Shown in pieces: positions 42,343 to 50,791 of a stretch of DNA of 64,000 nucleotides (position 1 is the first letter of the stretch; every line of letters starts with the position of its first letter). The DNA is taken from NCBI RefSeq assembly GCF_015712065.1, contig NZ_JACFYZ010000001.1:558001-622000 (forward strand), given 5' to 3'. The notes below the pieces were generated by a model. The model was not told the origin of the DNA. It made no database searches and was given only the letters and a program-made list of their open reading frames with translations. This DNA comes from Ectopseudomonas chengduensis (GTDB lineage: Bacteria > Pseudomonadota > Gammaproteobacteria > Pseudomonadales > Pseudomonadaceae). The translations under genes and the position numbers were made by a program.

Positions 42343-43617
42343 ATGGCAAAAGATCAGATCCGGCTGGACAACAATGGCTACGAAAGCCCGACCGGGCGGC
42401 TGTTCGTTGATCGCAACACGGCTCGTATCACCGACCTGTCGAAAGTCCGCCTGCTGCGCTGTGGCGTCGATACGGTGCGTCAGCTCTACAAGGGGCTGCT
42501 CCGCCCTGAAATTCTGAGCCTGTTCGACAAGCCCGGCGCCATCGTCGATTTCGCGGGTGACCGCTGGCATGCCGGTCGGGTAAGTCGTGATTCGGGCTAC
42601 CAGTACAAGCTGCAGAACGCTGACCTGGGCTTTGTGCTGCTGGTGAAGAACTTCAACGCCAAAGTCGAGAACGTCGGCCCACACCTGAAAGTCGAGGTGT
42701 CACCCCATGCCATCGACAGCCTGTCGCCCGAGCGCCTGCAGGCTCGCCTGGATCACTACGCCGCCCAGGTGCTGACGAACATCGACGTCAACCAATGCGC
42801 GGTTCACCTGGCCCTTGACCTGCAGGGCTGGACGCCTCCGGCCGATCTGGTCGCCAGGATGCATTGCAGAGCCCGAACGCACCGGGACGTTTCCGGCATC
42901 AACGAACTGCACTGGGCCACCAAGTCGAGCGTGTATGGCCGCGGTGAAACCTCGATGTTCGGCTCGGCCAACGGCCTGCAGCTCTGCATTTACAACAAGA
43001 CCGAACAGGCCAAGGCCACCGACAAACTCGACTATTGGGAAAGCGTCTGGCGTCGCCGTGACAGCTTCGACGGAACCGACCCGGACAACTACAACCCGGC
43101 CCAAGATGTATGGCGCGTGGAGTTGCGTTATCACCACTCCATCGTCCAGCAGTTCGCCAGCGGCTCGGTAGACCTGCAGAGCGGCCAGACCATCGATACG
43201 CGCACCTTTGCGGCCTTCTCCCAGCATCTGGACGGCCTGTGGCGCTATGGCCTGAGCCAGTTCAAGCTGATCGCCCGCCCTGGATACTTCGAGCCGATCT
43301 GGACCCTGATTCGTGACGACGTGCGCGTCGATCTGCCTGTTGATTCCCTGCTCGATGAAACCGAGTACAAGCGCTATCACAAGACGGCGCGCGGCTTCTC
43401 GGGCAAGAACGTGGAACTGTTCCTGGGAAACTTCGTAAGCCTGCTGGCACGGGAGCGAGTGGGCGCTAGAAGGGCATTTCACCGGCTCAAGGATTGGGAG
43501 TGCTGGCCGGTGATCCGCGACCACTATGCCGCCAAAGGCATGGATGAAGACGCACTCTGCAAACACATCAAAGGCATCCTGGAAGAACGCTACGTCCGGT
43601 GGGGCCGTGCCGTCTGA
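42343..43617 (+). CDS. Pf-phage-type replication initiation protein
   Basis: A 424-residue protein. Its start, MAKDQIRLDNNGYESPTGRLFVDR, and the stretch YQYKLQNADLGFVLLVKNFN resemble the replication initiator encoded next to the integrase in Pf1-like prophages (PA0727 type, recalled). Downstream, QCAVHLALDLQG supplies a two-residue-spaced His motif region and LCIYNKTEQAKATDKLDYWESVW carries the YNK...Y/W elements expected of rolling-circle initiators. It would nick the double-stranded origin to start rolling-circle replication. Its stop overlaps the integrase start (TGATG). Confidence 0.8.
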   Translation: MAKDQIRLDNNGYESPTGRLFVDRNTARITDLSKVRLLRCGVDTVRQLYKGLLRPEILSLFDKPGAIVDFAGDRWHAGRVSRDSGYQYKLQNADLGFVLLVKNFNAKVENVGPHLKVEVSPHAIDSLSPERLQARLDHYAAQVLTNIDVNQCAVHLALDLQGWTPPADLVARMHCRARTHRDVSGINELHWATKSSVYGRGETSMFGSANGLQLCIYNKTEQAKATDKLDYWESVWRRRDSFDGTDPDNYNPAQDVWRVELRYHHSIVQQFASGSVDLQSGQTIDTRTFAAFSQHLDGLWRYGLSQFKLIARPGYFEPIWTLIRDDVRVDLPVDSLLDETEYKRYHKTARGFSGKNVELFLGNFVSLLARERVGARRAFHRLKDWECWPVIRDHYAAKGMDEDALCKHIKGILEERYVRWGRAV

Positions 43618-44600
43618 TGGCTATCGATCAGCTACCGGATGGCCGCTGGAAAGTCGACGTGGAGCCCATCAAGGGCAAGCGCTTCCGCAAGACGTTCAAG
43701 ACCAAGGGCGAAGCCCAGCGCTTCGAAGCATCCTGCAGGGCCAAGGTCGTCGAGAATCCGGATTGGTCGCCCAGGCCGAAAGACCGTCGCACCCTCGCCG
43801 AGCTGGTTGGCCTCTGGTTCGATCTGCACGGACATTCCCTGCGCGATGGTGAACGTCGCCGTAGCAAGCTCGATGCTCTGGCCAAGCGCCTGCGCAATCC
43901 CCAGGGCGCCAAGCTAGACCCGCAAACCTACGCCCAGGATCGTCGCATCAGGCTAGGGGAGGGCGCCTCGCCCAAGACGCTGAACAACGAGCTGGGCTAT
44001 CTGCGTGCCGTCTACAACGAGCTACGTGGTTTGGGTGTGATCGACTACGCCAACCCGCTCGCCCTGGTGAAGCCGCTCAAGGTGCAGGAACGGGAGCTGT
44101 CCTGGCTGACCACCGAACAGATTGCCGAGCTGCTGGAAGAGATCCGGCGCGGCTGCGACAACCCGCACGTCGAGATAATCGCGTTGATTTGCTTGGCCAC
44201 CGGTGCTCGATGGTCAGAGGCTGAGAAGCTGAAACCGACCGGCCTGCGCAATGGCGTTATCACCTTCAGCGGAACCAAGAGCGGCAAGGTTCGTTCGGTG
44301 CCGGTCACTGCAGAACTGGAAGCCAAGATCGTCAAGCACTGGAAGCAGCATGGCCAGCCAAACTCGGCCATCACCTCCTTCCGCCGCGCCCTGGCCAGGA
44401 CGACCATCCGCTTACCGAAAGGCCAGGCCGCTCACGCCCTGCGACACACCTTCGCCAGCCACTTCATCCAGAATGGCGGCAACATCCTCACCCTGCAGAA
44501 AATCCTGGGTCACTCCAGCCTGGCTATGACCATGCGCTACGCGCACCTAGCGCCGGATCATCTGCAGGATGCGGTGAGGTATGGGCCTGATTTCGCCTGA
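43617..44600 (+). CDS. Tyrosine-recombinase integrase
   Basis: A 327-residue phage integrase. The catalytic set is visible: Arg in TGARWSEAEKL, then HALRHTFASHF (His-x-x-Arg), the GHSS His, and the nucleophile Tyr in TMRYAHLAP. The N-terminal half contains an AP2-like arm-binding region (GRWKVDVEPIKGKRFRKTFKTKGEA) and a core-binding domain. The start at 43617 overlaps the rep stop as TGATG. It lies 430 bases from the intact ssrA copy, consistent with integration at the tmRNA 3' end. Confidence 0.92.
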   Translation: MAIDQLPDGRWKVDVEPIKGKRFRKTFKTKGEAQRFEASCRAKVVENPDWSPRPKDRRTLAELVGLWFDLHGHSLRDGERRRSKLDALAKRLRNPQGAKLDPQTYAQDRRIRLGEGASPKTLNNELGYLRAVYNELRGLGVIDYANPLALVKPLKVQERELSWLTTEQIAELLEEIRRGCDNPHVEIIALICLATGARWSEAEKLKPTGLRNGVITFSGTKSGKVRSVPVTAELEAKIVKHWKQHGQPNSAITSFRRALARTTIRLPKGQAAHALRHTFASHFIQNGGNILTLQKILGHSSLAMTMRYAHLAPDHLQDAVRYGPDFA

Positions 44601-44607
44601 TTCAGTG

Positions 44608-44838
44608 TTACCACCTCCGGGCGTAGCGTGTTCTCACTACCCTGGTTATGTAGCTGTTCAGGCCTTGGCCAGCTCTTGCGAGTCTCTGCATTTCTGCAAT
44701 GCCTGCCGCTCCTGTGCTAGCTACGGTGTACAGGTAGTTTCGGTGTCTGCCTTCTCTAAATTGGACGGTGATTGAGCCTTCACCGATTTCGTAAGCAATT
44801 ACTCCTGAGTCCCCGCCTAGATTCCTGTAGCGTTCCAT
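44608..44838 (-). CDS. KTSC-like small domain protein
   Basis: About 76 residues from MERYRNLGGDSGVIAYEIGEGSITVQF, with GRHRNYLYTVASTGAAGI and ARAGQGLNSYI. This matches the layout of small KTSC-type proteins (a short beta domain) often found on phages and islands. The start is uncertain: the ATG at 44838 touches an AAGGA, and the open frame extends to 44925. It converges with the integrase gene at the right end of the element. The function is unknown. Confidence 0.5.
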   Translation of the reverse strand: MERYRNLGGDSGVIAYEIGEGSITVQFREGRHRNYLYTVASTGAAGIAEMQRLARAGQGLNSYITRVVRTRYARRW

Positions 44839-44965
44839 TCCTTGCGTCCTCATACACATGGGTTTGCTGTCGCTATGCCAGCATAGACTGCGTGCGTGAT
44901 CGCGCTCCTTGTCAAAAGGTCGCATGGCTAATTTGATCTAGTGCGGGGTTCTCGTTCGTTGTCTG

Positions 44966-44982
44966 TTCGACACATTTTCGAC
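44966..44982. promoter_or_regulatory. TTCGAC repeat near the right end (putative arm site)
   Basis: TTCGACACATTTTCGAC, one base different from the block at 37549-37565 near the left end. Both lie inside the element, and the two TTCGAC units in each are eleven bases apart. Confidence 0.5.
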
Positions 44983-44990
44983 ACCCCAAA

Positions 44991-45028
44991 GAAAAACCCC
45001 TGACTTTCTCTAGGAAAATCAGGGGTTT
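44991..45028 (-). terminator. ssrA terminator carried by the element
   Basis: A 15-bp stem with one mismatch (44994-45008 and 45014-45028) ends four bases beyond the tmRNA CCA end. On the minus strand it runs into TTTTTC. It is unrelated in sequence to the displaced terminator at 37360-37400, so the element supplies its own. Confidence 0.75.
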
Positions 45029-45030
45029 AT

Positions 45031-45057
45031 TTGGTGGAGCCGGGGGGATTTGAACCC
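45031..45057. repeat. Right attachment site within ssrA
   Basis: Twenty-seven bases identical to 37418-37444. It forms the 3' terminal part of the intact tmRNA gene, so tmRNA function is restored by the element's own copy. Confidence 0.85.
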
Positions 45058-45423
45058 CCGTCCGCCAGTTCTCCACTGTCGGTACTACATGCTTAGCCGT
45101 GTCTATTGAGTTAACCCTCAGCCGCCCGACGGGCAGGGTGCATTGGGCGAGTTGTGTAAGTTTTAGCCACTTCGTCCACAACGTACTACGCGGCGATCCT
45201 GTTCTGCATGACAATCACTTCAGGTTTACAGGCATCCCCTAGTGATCGCTGGAGCCGAAGCTACCAGAAGGACTAGTCGCGCCGCTTACGCAGCGAGAGC
45301 GTAGCCCTCGTAGTTTTCGTCATTGGCAACTATAGAAAGTTGCAACAGTTGATTTACGACTTCTGTTACCAAGTCGGCATGCACCTCGAGCTTCGCTACC
45401 GGCGTCGAATCCTAATCGGCCCC
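45032..45423 (-). ncRNA. ssrA: Transfer-messenger RNA (tmRNA)
   Basis: The 392-base gene starts GGGGCCGATTAGG at 45423 and ends GGCTCCACCA at 45032; the ends pair as an alanine-type acceptor stem (GGGGCCG with CGGCTCC) and the T arm GGTTCAAATCC is present. It rescues stalled ribosomes by trans-translation. The internal tag frame is at 45286-45327, between two structured halves. The 3' end is the integration site of the adjoining element. Confidence 0.96.
45286..45327 (-). other. tmRNA tag peptide frame ANDENYEGYALAA
   Basis: Fourteen codons, GCC to TAA, encode ANDENYEGYALAA. The start ANDENY and end ALAA are the usual resume region and ClpXP degradation signal; the middle EGY makes it longer than the ten-residue P. 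aeruginosa tag (ANDDNYALAA, recalled). Confidence 0.9.
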
Positions 45424-45551
45424 AAAACTTTTCGGTTACAGATAGGACGTCGAGTGTACGGCAAAGGTTCCTCAGCGTCGACTGCGGATTCCATCGCGGG
45501 AAGCTATGATGGCGCCTCGCATCTGCCTGCGTCCTCTGCAAAGGAGCTGTA

Positions 45552-48467
45552 ATGCCGAGTTCTAGCCGCTACCCTCTACGTCAGTGGATCTGGCGAGCGT
45601 TCGTGCAAAGCGCGCTGATCCCGCTGATTCTGGTGGAGTCGGTGCTGATCGCGGTGTATCTGTTGAGCAATCAGGCGATTCGTGACGCGCAGATCGAGCA
45701 TCTGCAGGAAACAGCCGTGAAAGATCTGGCCAGCGCCGCGTTGCGCGAAGCGCAGATCATCGACGGGCGGCTGCGCTCTATCGAGTCGCTGGTGCAGGTG
45801 TACCGCGACGGCGCTCTCAAAGCGCTGCTCGATACCCGTTTCCAGGCCGATGAGCTTGAGCGCCAACGCCATGCGGTCACTGACAGTGGCGTGTTCTATA
45901 CCCGCAGCGATGACGGGCGCGCAGCATCCTTCTATGCCAACAGCACGCCACTTGCTCAGCAGGATCACGCCAAGGTCATGCGCCTGTCGCAACTCGATCC
46001 GCTGATGCGTTCGATCCAGCAGGCCAGCCCGCTGGTAGCGGCGCTGTATTTCAATACCTGGGACAGCTACAACCGCATCTATCCCTGGTTCGATACGCCC
46101 GCGCAGTATCCCCATGACATGGTGATACCCGATTACAACTTCTATTACCTCGCCGACGCCAAGCACAACCCGCAGCGCAAGGTGATGTGGACCGAGGTTT
46201 ACCTCGACCCCGCTGGCCTGGGCTGGATGATGTCGGCCATCGCCCCGGTGTATCGCGAGGACTTTCTCGAAGGCGTGGTCGGTCTCGACGTGACCGTGGG
46301 CCAGATACTGGGCGAGATTGCCGAACTCAACGTGCCCTGGCAGGGCTACGCGATGCTGGTCAGTCATGACCACAACATCATGGCGTTGCCGAAGGCAGGG
46401 GAGCTGGATTTCGGTCTGCGTGAGCTGACCCAGTACTCCTACGAAGAGGCTGTGCGCCGTGAGGTACTCAAGCCCGAGGACTTCAACCTGGCCAAGCGTG
46501 AGGGCATGGAGCCATTGCTGCAGGCGATGAACGCGGGCAATGGCAACGTGCAGGAGGTGCTGCTCGGCGGCCGCAAGCAACTGGTGGCCTGGAGCGAAAT
46601 ACCGCAAACCGGCTGGCGCTTGCTGCTGGTGGTGGACGAGGAGCAGATTTTCCAGGAAACCAACCAGTTGGCCGAGCGTTACATGCAGATCGGCTATCTG
46701 CTGATTGCCGGCCTGGCAGCGTTCTATCTGCTGTTCTTCGCCCTGATGTGGCTGCGTTCGCGCAACCTCAGCAAGCAACTTGCCGAGCCCATCGATGGCA
46801 TCGTCGACATGGCGACCAGCCTGGGGCAGGGCAAATATTTGCCAGCAGTGCCGGACAGTCATATCGCCGAGGTCAGTCGCCTGGCTGACGCCGTGCAGCA
46901 GGCCGGCAAGCAACTCAAGGCCAGCGAGCATGAGCGGCAGGAGGCGCAAAGCATTCTGCAACTGGTGCTGGAGAGTACAACTGAAAGTCTCTGGCAGATC
47001 GATACCACCGACCTGACCATCAATCTCAGCGAGCGCTTCGTCCGGCGTTTTGGCCTGGGTGCGAATCACTTGACGCTGAGCGAGTTCAACCAGCGCGTAC
47101 ACCCCGATGATCTGGAACGTCTGCGTCACCTGCGCAAGCTATTCGCTGACAGTGGCGAAGAGTATTTCGACGCCGAGTACCGCTATCTCGATTGCCGCGG
47201 TGATTACCTCTGGCTGCTCAGCCGTGGCAAGGTCCTGGCGCGTGACGCGAGCGGCTGGCCGCTGCGTATTGCCGGTACGCACGTCGACATCACTCGGCTC
47301 AAACAGGTGCAGGAAGAACTGCGCCACGCCAGCCTTGAAGCGCTCGCGGCCAGCCAGGCCAAGAGTCGCTTTCTGTCGAGCATGAGTCACGAACTGCGCA
47401 CGCCGCTCAACGCCATCCATGGCTTCGCCCAGTTGATCGAGATGGAGGTGCAGGACAAGCACGACGCCAAACTGGAGACCGATTACGCGCGCGAAATCGT
47501 CACCGCCAGTCGCCATCTCACTTCATTGGTCGACGACATTCTCGATCTGTCGAGCATCGAGAGCCGGCGTCAGCAACTGCAGTTCCAGCCGATCGAAATC
47601 GGCGCGCTACTCAACGGTTGTGCCGAGCTGGTGCAGCCTGAAGTGCAGCAGAAACAGTTGCAACTGCAGGTGATGGAGGCAGCCAATCCGCCCTTGTTCG
47701 TACAGGGCGACCCGCGCCGGGTACGGCAGATTCTGCTCAACCTGCTGTCCAATGCGATCAAGTACAACAGCCCGCGCGGCATGATCCGCATGGGCTACGA
47801 GGTGCGTGCCGACTGTGTGCGGTTGTGGGTTGACGACACTGGACCGGGTCTTTCCAGCGAGCAGCAGGCGCAGCTGTTCCAGCCGTTTCAGCGTCTCGGC
47901 CGGGAAAGCTCGAATATTCCCGGTACCGGCATCGGGCTGGTGCTCTGCCGCGAGCTGGCCACGTTGATGGAAGGCGAAATCGGCGTGCGTAGCGAGCCTG
48001 GTGTCGGTAGTCGTTTCTGGCTCGACATCCCCAGTGCGGCCAGCCCTGATGTGTTCGGCGACGAGACTGCCGAGGTGCCGGCGCAGGCCGTGAAAAGTCT
48101 GGTGCAGGTGCTGTGCGTGGAGGATCATCCCGCCTGCATGAAGATCCTGCAGGCATCGTTGCGTGAGTTTGCCGAGGTCAGGGGCGTGAGTTCATGCCAG
48201 CGGGCATTGGCCGAATTGCAGGAAAGTGAGCCGGCACTGGTGTTGCTGGATATCGACCTGCCTGACGGCAATGGGCTGGATGTTCTCGACGCCATGCGTG
48301 CTGAGCCGCGTTTGCGTGATGTGCCGGTGATGGTGATCAGCGCGGTGGCCGATGCACGGTTGTTCGAGGATGCCAAAGCGCGCGGCGCTTCGGCCTGCCT
48401 GAGCAAACCGGTAGATCTGCAGGAGGTGCGTCAGGTCGCGCTGGGCTTGCTGTACAGCGGTTATTGA
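45552..48467 (+). CDS. Hybrid sensor histidine kinase with extracytoplasmic sensor, PAS and receiver
   Basis: A 971-residue protein. A first membrane segment (about 18-38), a periplasmic dCACHE-like sensor (about 40-370), a second segment (about 376-398, IGYLLIAGLAAFYLLFFALMW), a HAMP-like linker, a PAS domain (about 465-600), HisKA with phospho-acceptor His613 (SHELRTP), HATPase (NLLSNAIKYN, DTGPGL, GTGIGL), and a C-terminal receiver with phospho-acceptor Asp900 (LLDIDLPDG) and the SKPVD Lys. A clear AAGGAG precedes the ATG. Its sensor is paralogous to that of the kinase at 62141-64000. The cognate output is not evident. Confidence 0.93.
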   Translation: MPSSSRYPLRQWIWRAFVQSALIPLILVESVLIAVYLLSNQAIRDAQIEHLQETAVKDLASAALREAQIIDGRLRSIESLVQVYRDGALKALLDTRFQADELERQRHAVTDSGVFYTRSDDGRAASFYANSTPLAQQDHAKVMRLSQLDPLMRSIQQASPLVAALYFNTWDSYNRIYPWFDTPAQYPHDMVIPDYNFYYLADAKHNPQRKVMWTEVYLDPAGLGWMMSAIAPVYREDFLEGVVGLDVTVGQILGEIAELNVPWQGYAMLVSHDHNIMALPKAGELDFGLRELTQYSYEEAVRREVLKPEDFNLAKREGMEPLLQAMNAGNGNVQEVLLGGRKQLVAWSEIPQTGWRLLLVVDEEQIFQETNQLAERYMQIGYLLIAGLAAFYLLFFALMWLRSRNLSKQLAEPIDGIVDMATSLGQGKYLPAVPDSHIAEVSRLADAVQQAGKQLKASEHERQEAQSILQLVLESTTESLWQIDTTDLTINLSERFVRRFGLGANHLTLSEFNQRVHPDDLERLRHLRKLFADSGEEYFDAEYRYLDCRGDYLWLLSRGKVLARDASGWPLRIAGTHVDITRLKQVQEELRHASLEALAASQAKSRFLSSMSHELRTPLNAIHGFAQLIEMEVQDKHDAKLETDYAREIVTASRHLTSLVDDILDLSSIESRRQQLQFQPIEIGALLNGCAELVQPEVQQKQLQLQVMEAANPPLFVQGDPRRVRQILLNLLSNAIKYNSPRGMIRMGYEVRADCVRLWVDDTGPGLSSEQQAQLFQPFQRLGRESSNIPGTGIGLVLCRELATLMEGEIGVRSEPGVGSRFWLDIPSAASPDVFGDETAEVPAQAVKSLVQVLCVEDHPACMKILQASLREFAEVRGVSSCQRALAELQESEPALVLLDIDLPDGNGLDVLDAMRAEPRLRDVPVMVISAVADARLFEDAKARGASACLSKPVDLQEVRQVALGLLYSGY

Positions 48468-48483
48468 GCAAGCCCAGCGTGAT

Positions 48484-48729
48484 TCATTCGCTGGCGGCCA
48501 GCAGGTCGAGGGCTTCGCCCAGCACCTTGACCGACTCGGCATGATCGCCGGCCTTGTGCAGGGCTTCACCTTCGGCGCGCAGCTCCTGCACCTTGGCCAG
48601 CACCTCTGGGTCGGCAGGCGGATCGCTTTGCAACAATGCATCGATCTTGGCCATATCCTGCGGGCAATGCATGGCCCACAGTGGCAGGCTGATCAGGGTT
48701 GCGGCGAGAAACATGAGCGTGCGACGCAT
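48484..48729 (-). CDS. Small exported protein of unknown function
   Basis: An 81-residue protein with a signal peptide (MRRTLMFLAATLISLPLWA) and a short helical mature part, MHCPQDMAKIDALLQSDPPA..., with a single Cys. GAGAGTC precedes the ATG. It looks like a small periplasmic protein conserved in pseudomonads; no function can be assigned. It lies between the kinase (convergent) and the DUF4105 gene (upstream, same strand). Confidence 0.75.
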   Translation of the reverse strand: MRRTLMFLAATLISLPLWAMHCPQDMAKIDALLQSDPPADPEVLAKVQELRAEGEALHKAGDHAESVKVLGEALDLLAASE

Positions 48730-48795
48730 GGTGACTCTCCTGAAACGGGTGGCGGGAATCTCAGTATAGAAGCCTGTCGTCAGTGCGTTGGTGTG

Positions 48796-50649
48796 TCAGT
48801 AGTGATACCAGCGCAGCTCCAGCTTCACTTCGTTAACCGGGCTGGCCAGTTGGCTGAACTCGCGCTGGGCGCTCAGGCGCAGGCCGAGGTTGCGTGACAT
48901 TTCCCACTGTTGGTTGAGCGACAGGCGCCGGCGCACTTCGCCGTTGTGGAAGTAGTCGCCGGCTGCCTCCAATGTCAGGTTACCCAACGGGTTGCGCCAC
49001 AGCAGCCCGCTGTTGAAGCCCAGCGCCGGGGCGATCACGGCAGCGAAATCCTCGTTGTATTCCAGGCGCGCGGTGCCGAGAGCGAAGCCGAGCAGGTCAT
49101 CGTGCAACTGCCAGGTGGCACCGGCGCCGCCGCTGATATGGCCTACCAGCCGGGTGTCGCCATCTTCGCCGAGCACCCGCTCCAGGCCGCCGCCAACCTG
49201 CCAGGACAGCGGCTGCAGCAGGGCATTGCGCGGTGTCAGCGAGCGGATGTTGGCCAGGTCCAGGCGTTGCAGTTGCCAGTGGTTGTTCTCGTACTGACGC
49301 AGCTTGAGCTGGAAAATCTCGATCTGTGCGCCGAGCGGGAAGCCTTCTAGGTTGTCGTTGAGGTCGTGGTAGGCCATGCGCAAGCCGTACTCGGCAAAGG
49401 CGCGATCATCGCGGCTGCCGCCAGCCAGTTGCCAGGTGCGCGACTCATGGCCTTCCTCAGGTAGCGGCAGGCGCTCGACCTGCAAAGGCGGTGGCGGGTT
49501 GCGATTGATCGCAGCGAGCAACTGGAAGCTGCGCTGGGCGTTGCTGCTGCGTTCTTCATCGTTGGCGTGGTAGCGCACCAGGCGGAAGGCGGCGTCCTGG
49601 ATCAGCGCGCGGCGTTCGGTGGGCAGGGCGAGAAAGTCGCTGTCATCAAGCAGCGCCGGGTCTTGGCTCAGGCGCAGTACCCAGGTTTTCTCGTCGCTAT
49701 TAAGCGGTTCGGCGCGCGCCAGCAGTTCGCGCTCGCGCGAGGGGCGATAGTCGATGCGTTCGATCAGCCCAGCATCCTTGACCGCACGCACGGTATCGGT
49801 GGGGATGGCGGTGAGCGGGAAATGCTCGGTCAGCTCGATGCCGGGGCGGGCGATTTCCAGTAGCTCCAGCAGGCGGTAGGAGCAGTTCTCGTCGAAGAAG
49901 AAGTAGTCGAAGCGGATCTGCTTGAGCTCCCAGACGTGTTCGACCATGCGCGCGGTTTCTTCTGCCGTCAGGTTCAGCCGGTATTCCCACAGGTCGCGGT
50001 TTTCCAGGCGGTTGTACTCGCTGAGTTTCTCGCGATACGGCACCAGGGCGAACAGGCCGGGGTAGCCGCCCATCAGGCCACGCCAGGCATAGAGAATGCT
50101 GTTGTCGTCGCCTTCGATGAAGGCGCCGAAGTTCAGCGCGTAGCTCAGCAGCGCGGTGTTGTGGCTGTCGATATCCGGTTGATCGATACGCTGCAGGGTA
50201 TGGCCGAACATCGACGAGGGGCTGTTCAGGTAGGCCGCCGGGAACACCAGCACCGTGCTGTGCGGATTGACGTCGGCGATCCAGTTTCGGTACTCGGCGC
50301 AGTCCGGGCTGGGCAGGTCGTCGAGTTGCAGTTGCGCCTTGAGCCAACGGGTACGCGCCGGGTAGACGCATTGCGGGTGACGGTCGCCCTGTTCAGCGGG
50401 TTGGTACAGGGCCTTCAGGGTCGCCTGCAGTTCGGTCGCAGGGTTGCTGTCGCCATCTTCTGCGAGAAAGAAATCGTCGTCGTCGACATAGCTGCGCCAG
50501 CCGCCGAGCTTGCCGGTTTCATAGTGGCCAAGGGCGATCCAGTAGGGATCGTTGGCCAGTTGTTCGGCCGTGGCGGCATGCAAGGGAAGACTGAGGCTCA
50601 GGGCAAGGACGGCGAATATCCGTTTCAAGATCGCTGTTCTTCTGGTCAT
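48796..50649 (-). CDS. DUF4105 (Lnb N-terminal domain) exported protein
   Basis: About 617 residues. A signal peptide (LKRIFAVLALSLSLPLHAATA) precedes a DUF4105/PF13387 domain marked by NSPSSMFGHTLQRID and FDYFFFDENCSYRLLELLE; Cys and His lie in conserved places. A C-terminal part of alternating strands ends VKLELRWYHY, typical of an outer-membrane barrel. The domain was renamed after a Bacteroides lipoprotein N-acyltransferase (recalled), but that activity is not shown for this protein. The start at 50649 is preferred over 50703; a TTG nine codons further in is also possible. Confidence 0.82.
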   Translation of the reverse strand: MTRRTAILKRIFAVLALSLSLPLHAATAEQLANDPYWIALGHYETGKLGGWRSYVDDDDFFLAEDGDSNPATELQATLKALYQPAEQGDRHPQCVYPARTRWLKAQLQLDDLPSPDCAEYRNWIADVNPHSTVLVFPAAYLNSPSSMFGHTLQRIDQPDIDSHNTALLSYALNFGAFIEGDDNSILYAWRGLMGGYPGLFALVPYREKLSEYNRLENRDLWEYRLNLTAEETARMVEHVWELKQIRFDYFFFDENCSYRLLELLEIARPGIELTEHFPLTAIPTDTVRAVKDAGLIERIDYRPSRERELLARAEPLNSDEKTWVLRLSQDPALLDDSDFLALPTERRALIQDAAFRLVRYHANDEERSSNAQRSFQLLAAINRNPPPPLQVERLPLPEEGHESRTWQLAGGSRDDRAFAEYGLRMAYHDLNDNLEGFPLGAQIEIFQLKLRQYENNHWQLQRLDLANIRSLTPRNALLQPLSWQVGGGLERVLGEDGDTRLVGHISGGAGATWQLHDDLLGFALGTARLEYNEDFAAVIAPALGFNSGLLWRNPLGNLTLEAAGDYFHNGEVRRRLSLNQQWEMSRNLGLRLSAQREFSQLASPVNEVKLELRWYHY

Positions 50650-50791
50650 GACGATGGCCGAGCTTTGGCCAGGCTGTCGATTGGTGTCAAGGCAGTCGAA
50701 CAAGACATTTCGCGCAAGTGCTGACCGGCGTCAGTCACGAGTTCCGCGCTGCGCATCACACTGGGCGTTCTTCAACGCAAGGAGATTGCTC

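Larger units (their letters stand above)
37418..45057. mobile_element. Filamentous-phage-like integrative element in ssrA, with defence cargo
   Basis: The element is bounded by a 27-bp direct repeat of the ssrA 3' end (37418-37444 and 45031-45057). It holds, on the plus strand, two small Xis-like genes, a further small gene, a Pf-phage-type replication initiator and a tyrosine integrase. On the minus strand are a small repressor and an AT-rich cargo with a Septu-like ATPase/HNH pair and a further HNH protein. The order repressor/xis/small genes/rep/int follows Pf phages of P. aeruginosa (as I recall it), but the block for ssDNA-binding, coat and Zot-like proteins is missing. A structured non-coding stretch (41831-42269) stands there instead. 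The integrase is next to the intact ssrA copy, as usual for this class. Confidence 0.85.

Noticed and set aside
41711..42349. 212-codon minus-strand open frame over the same region
   Set aside because: Antisense to the Xis-region genes and hairpins, Arg/Pro-rich, no start signal.
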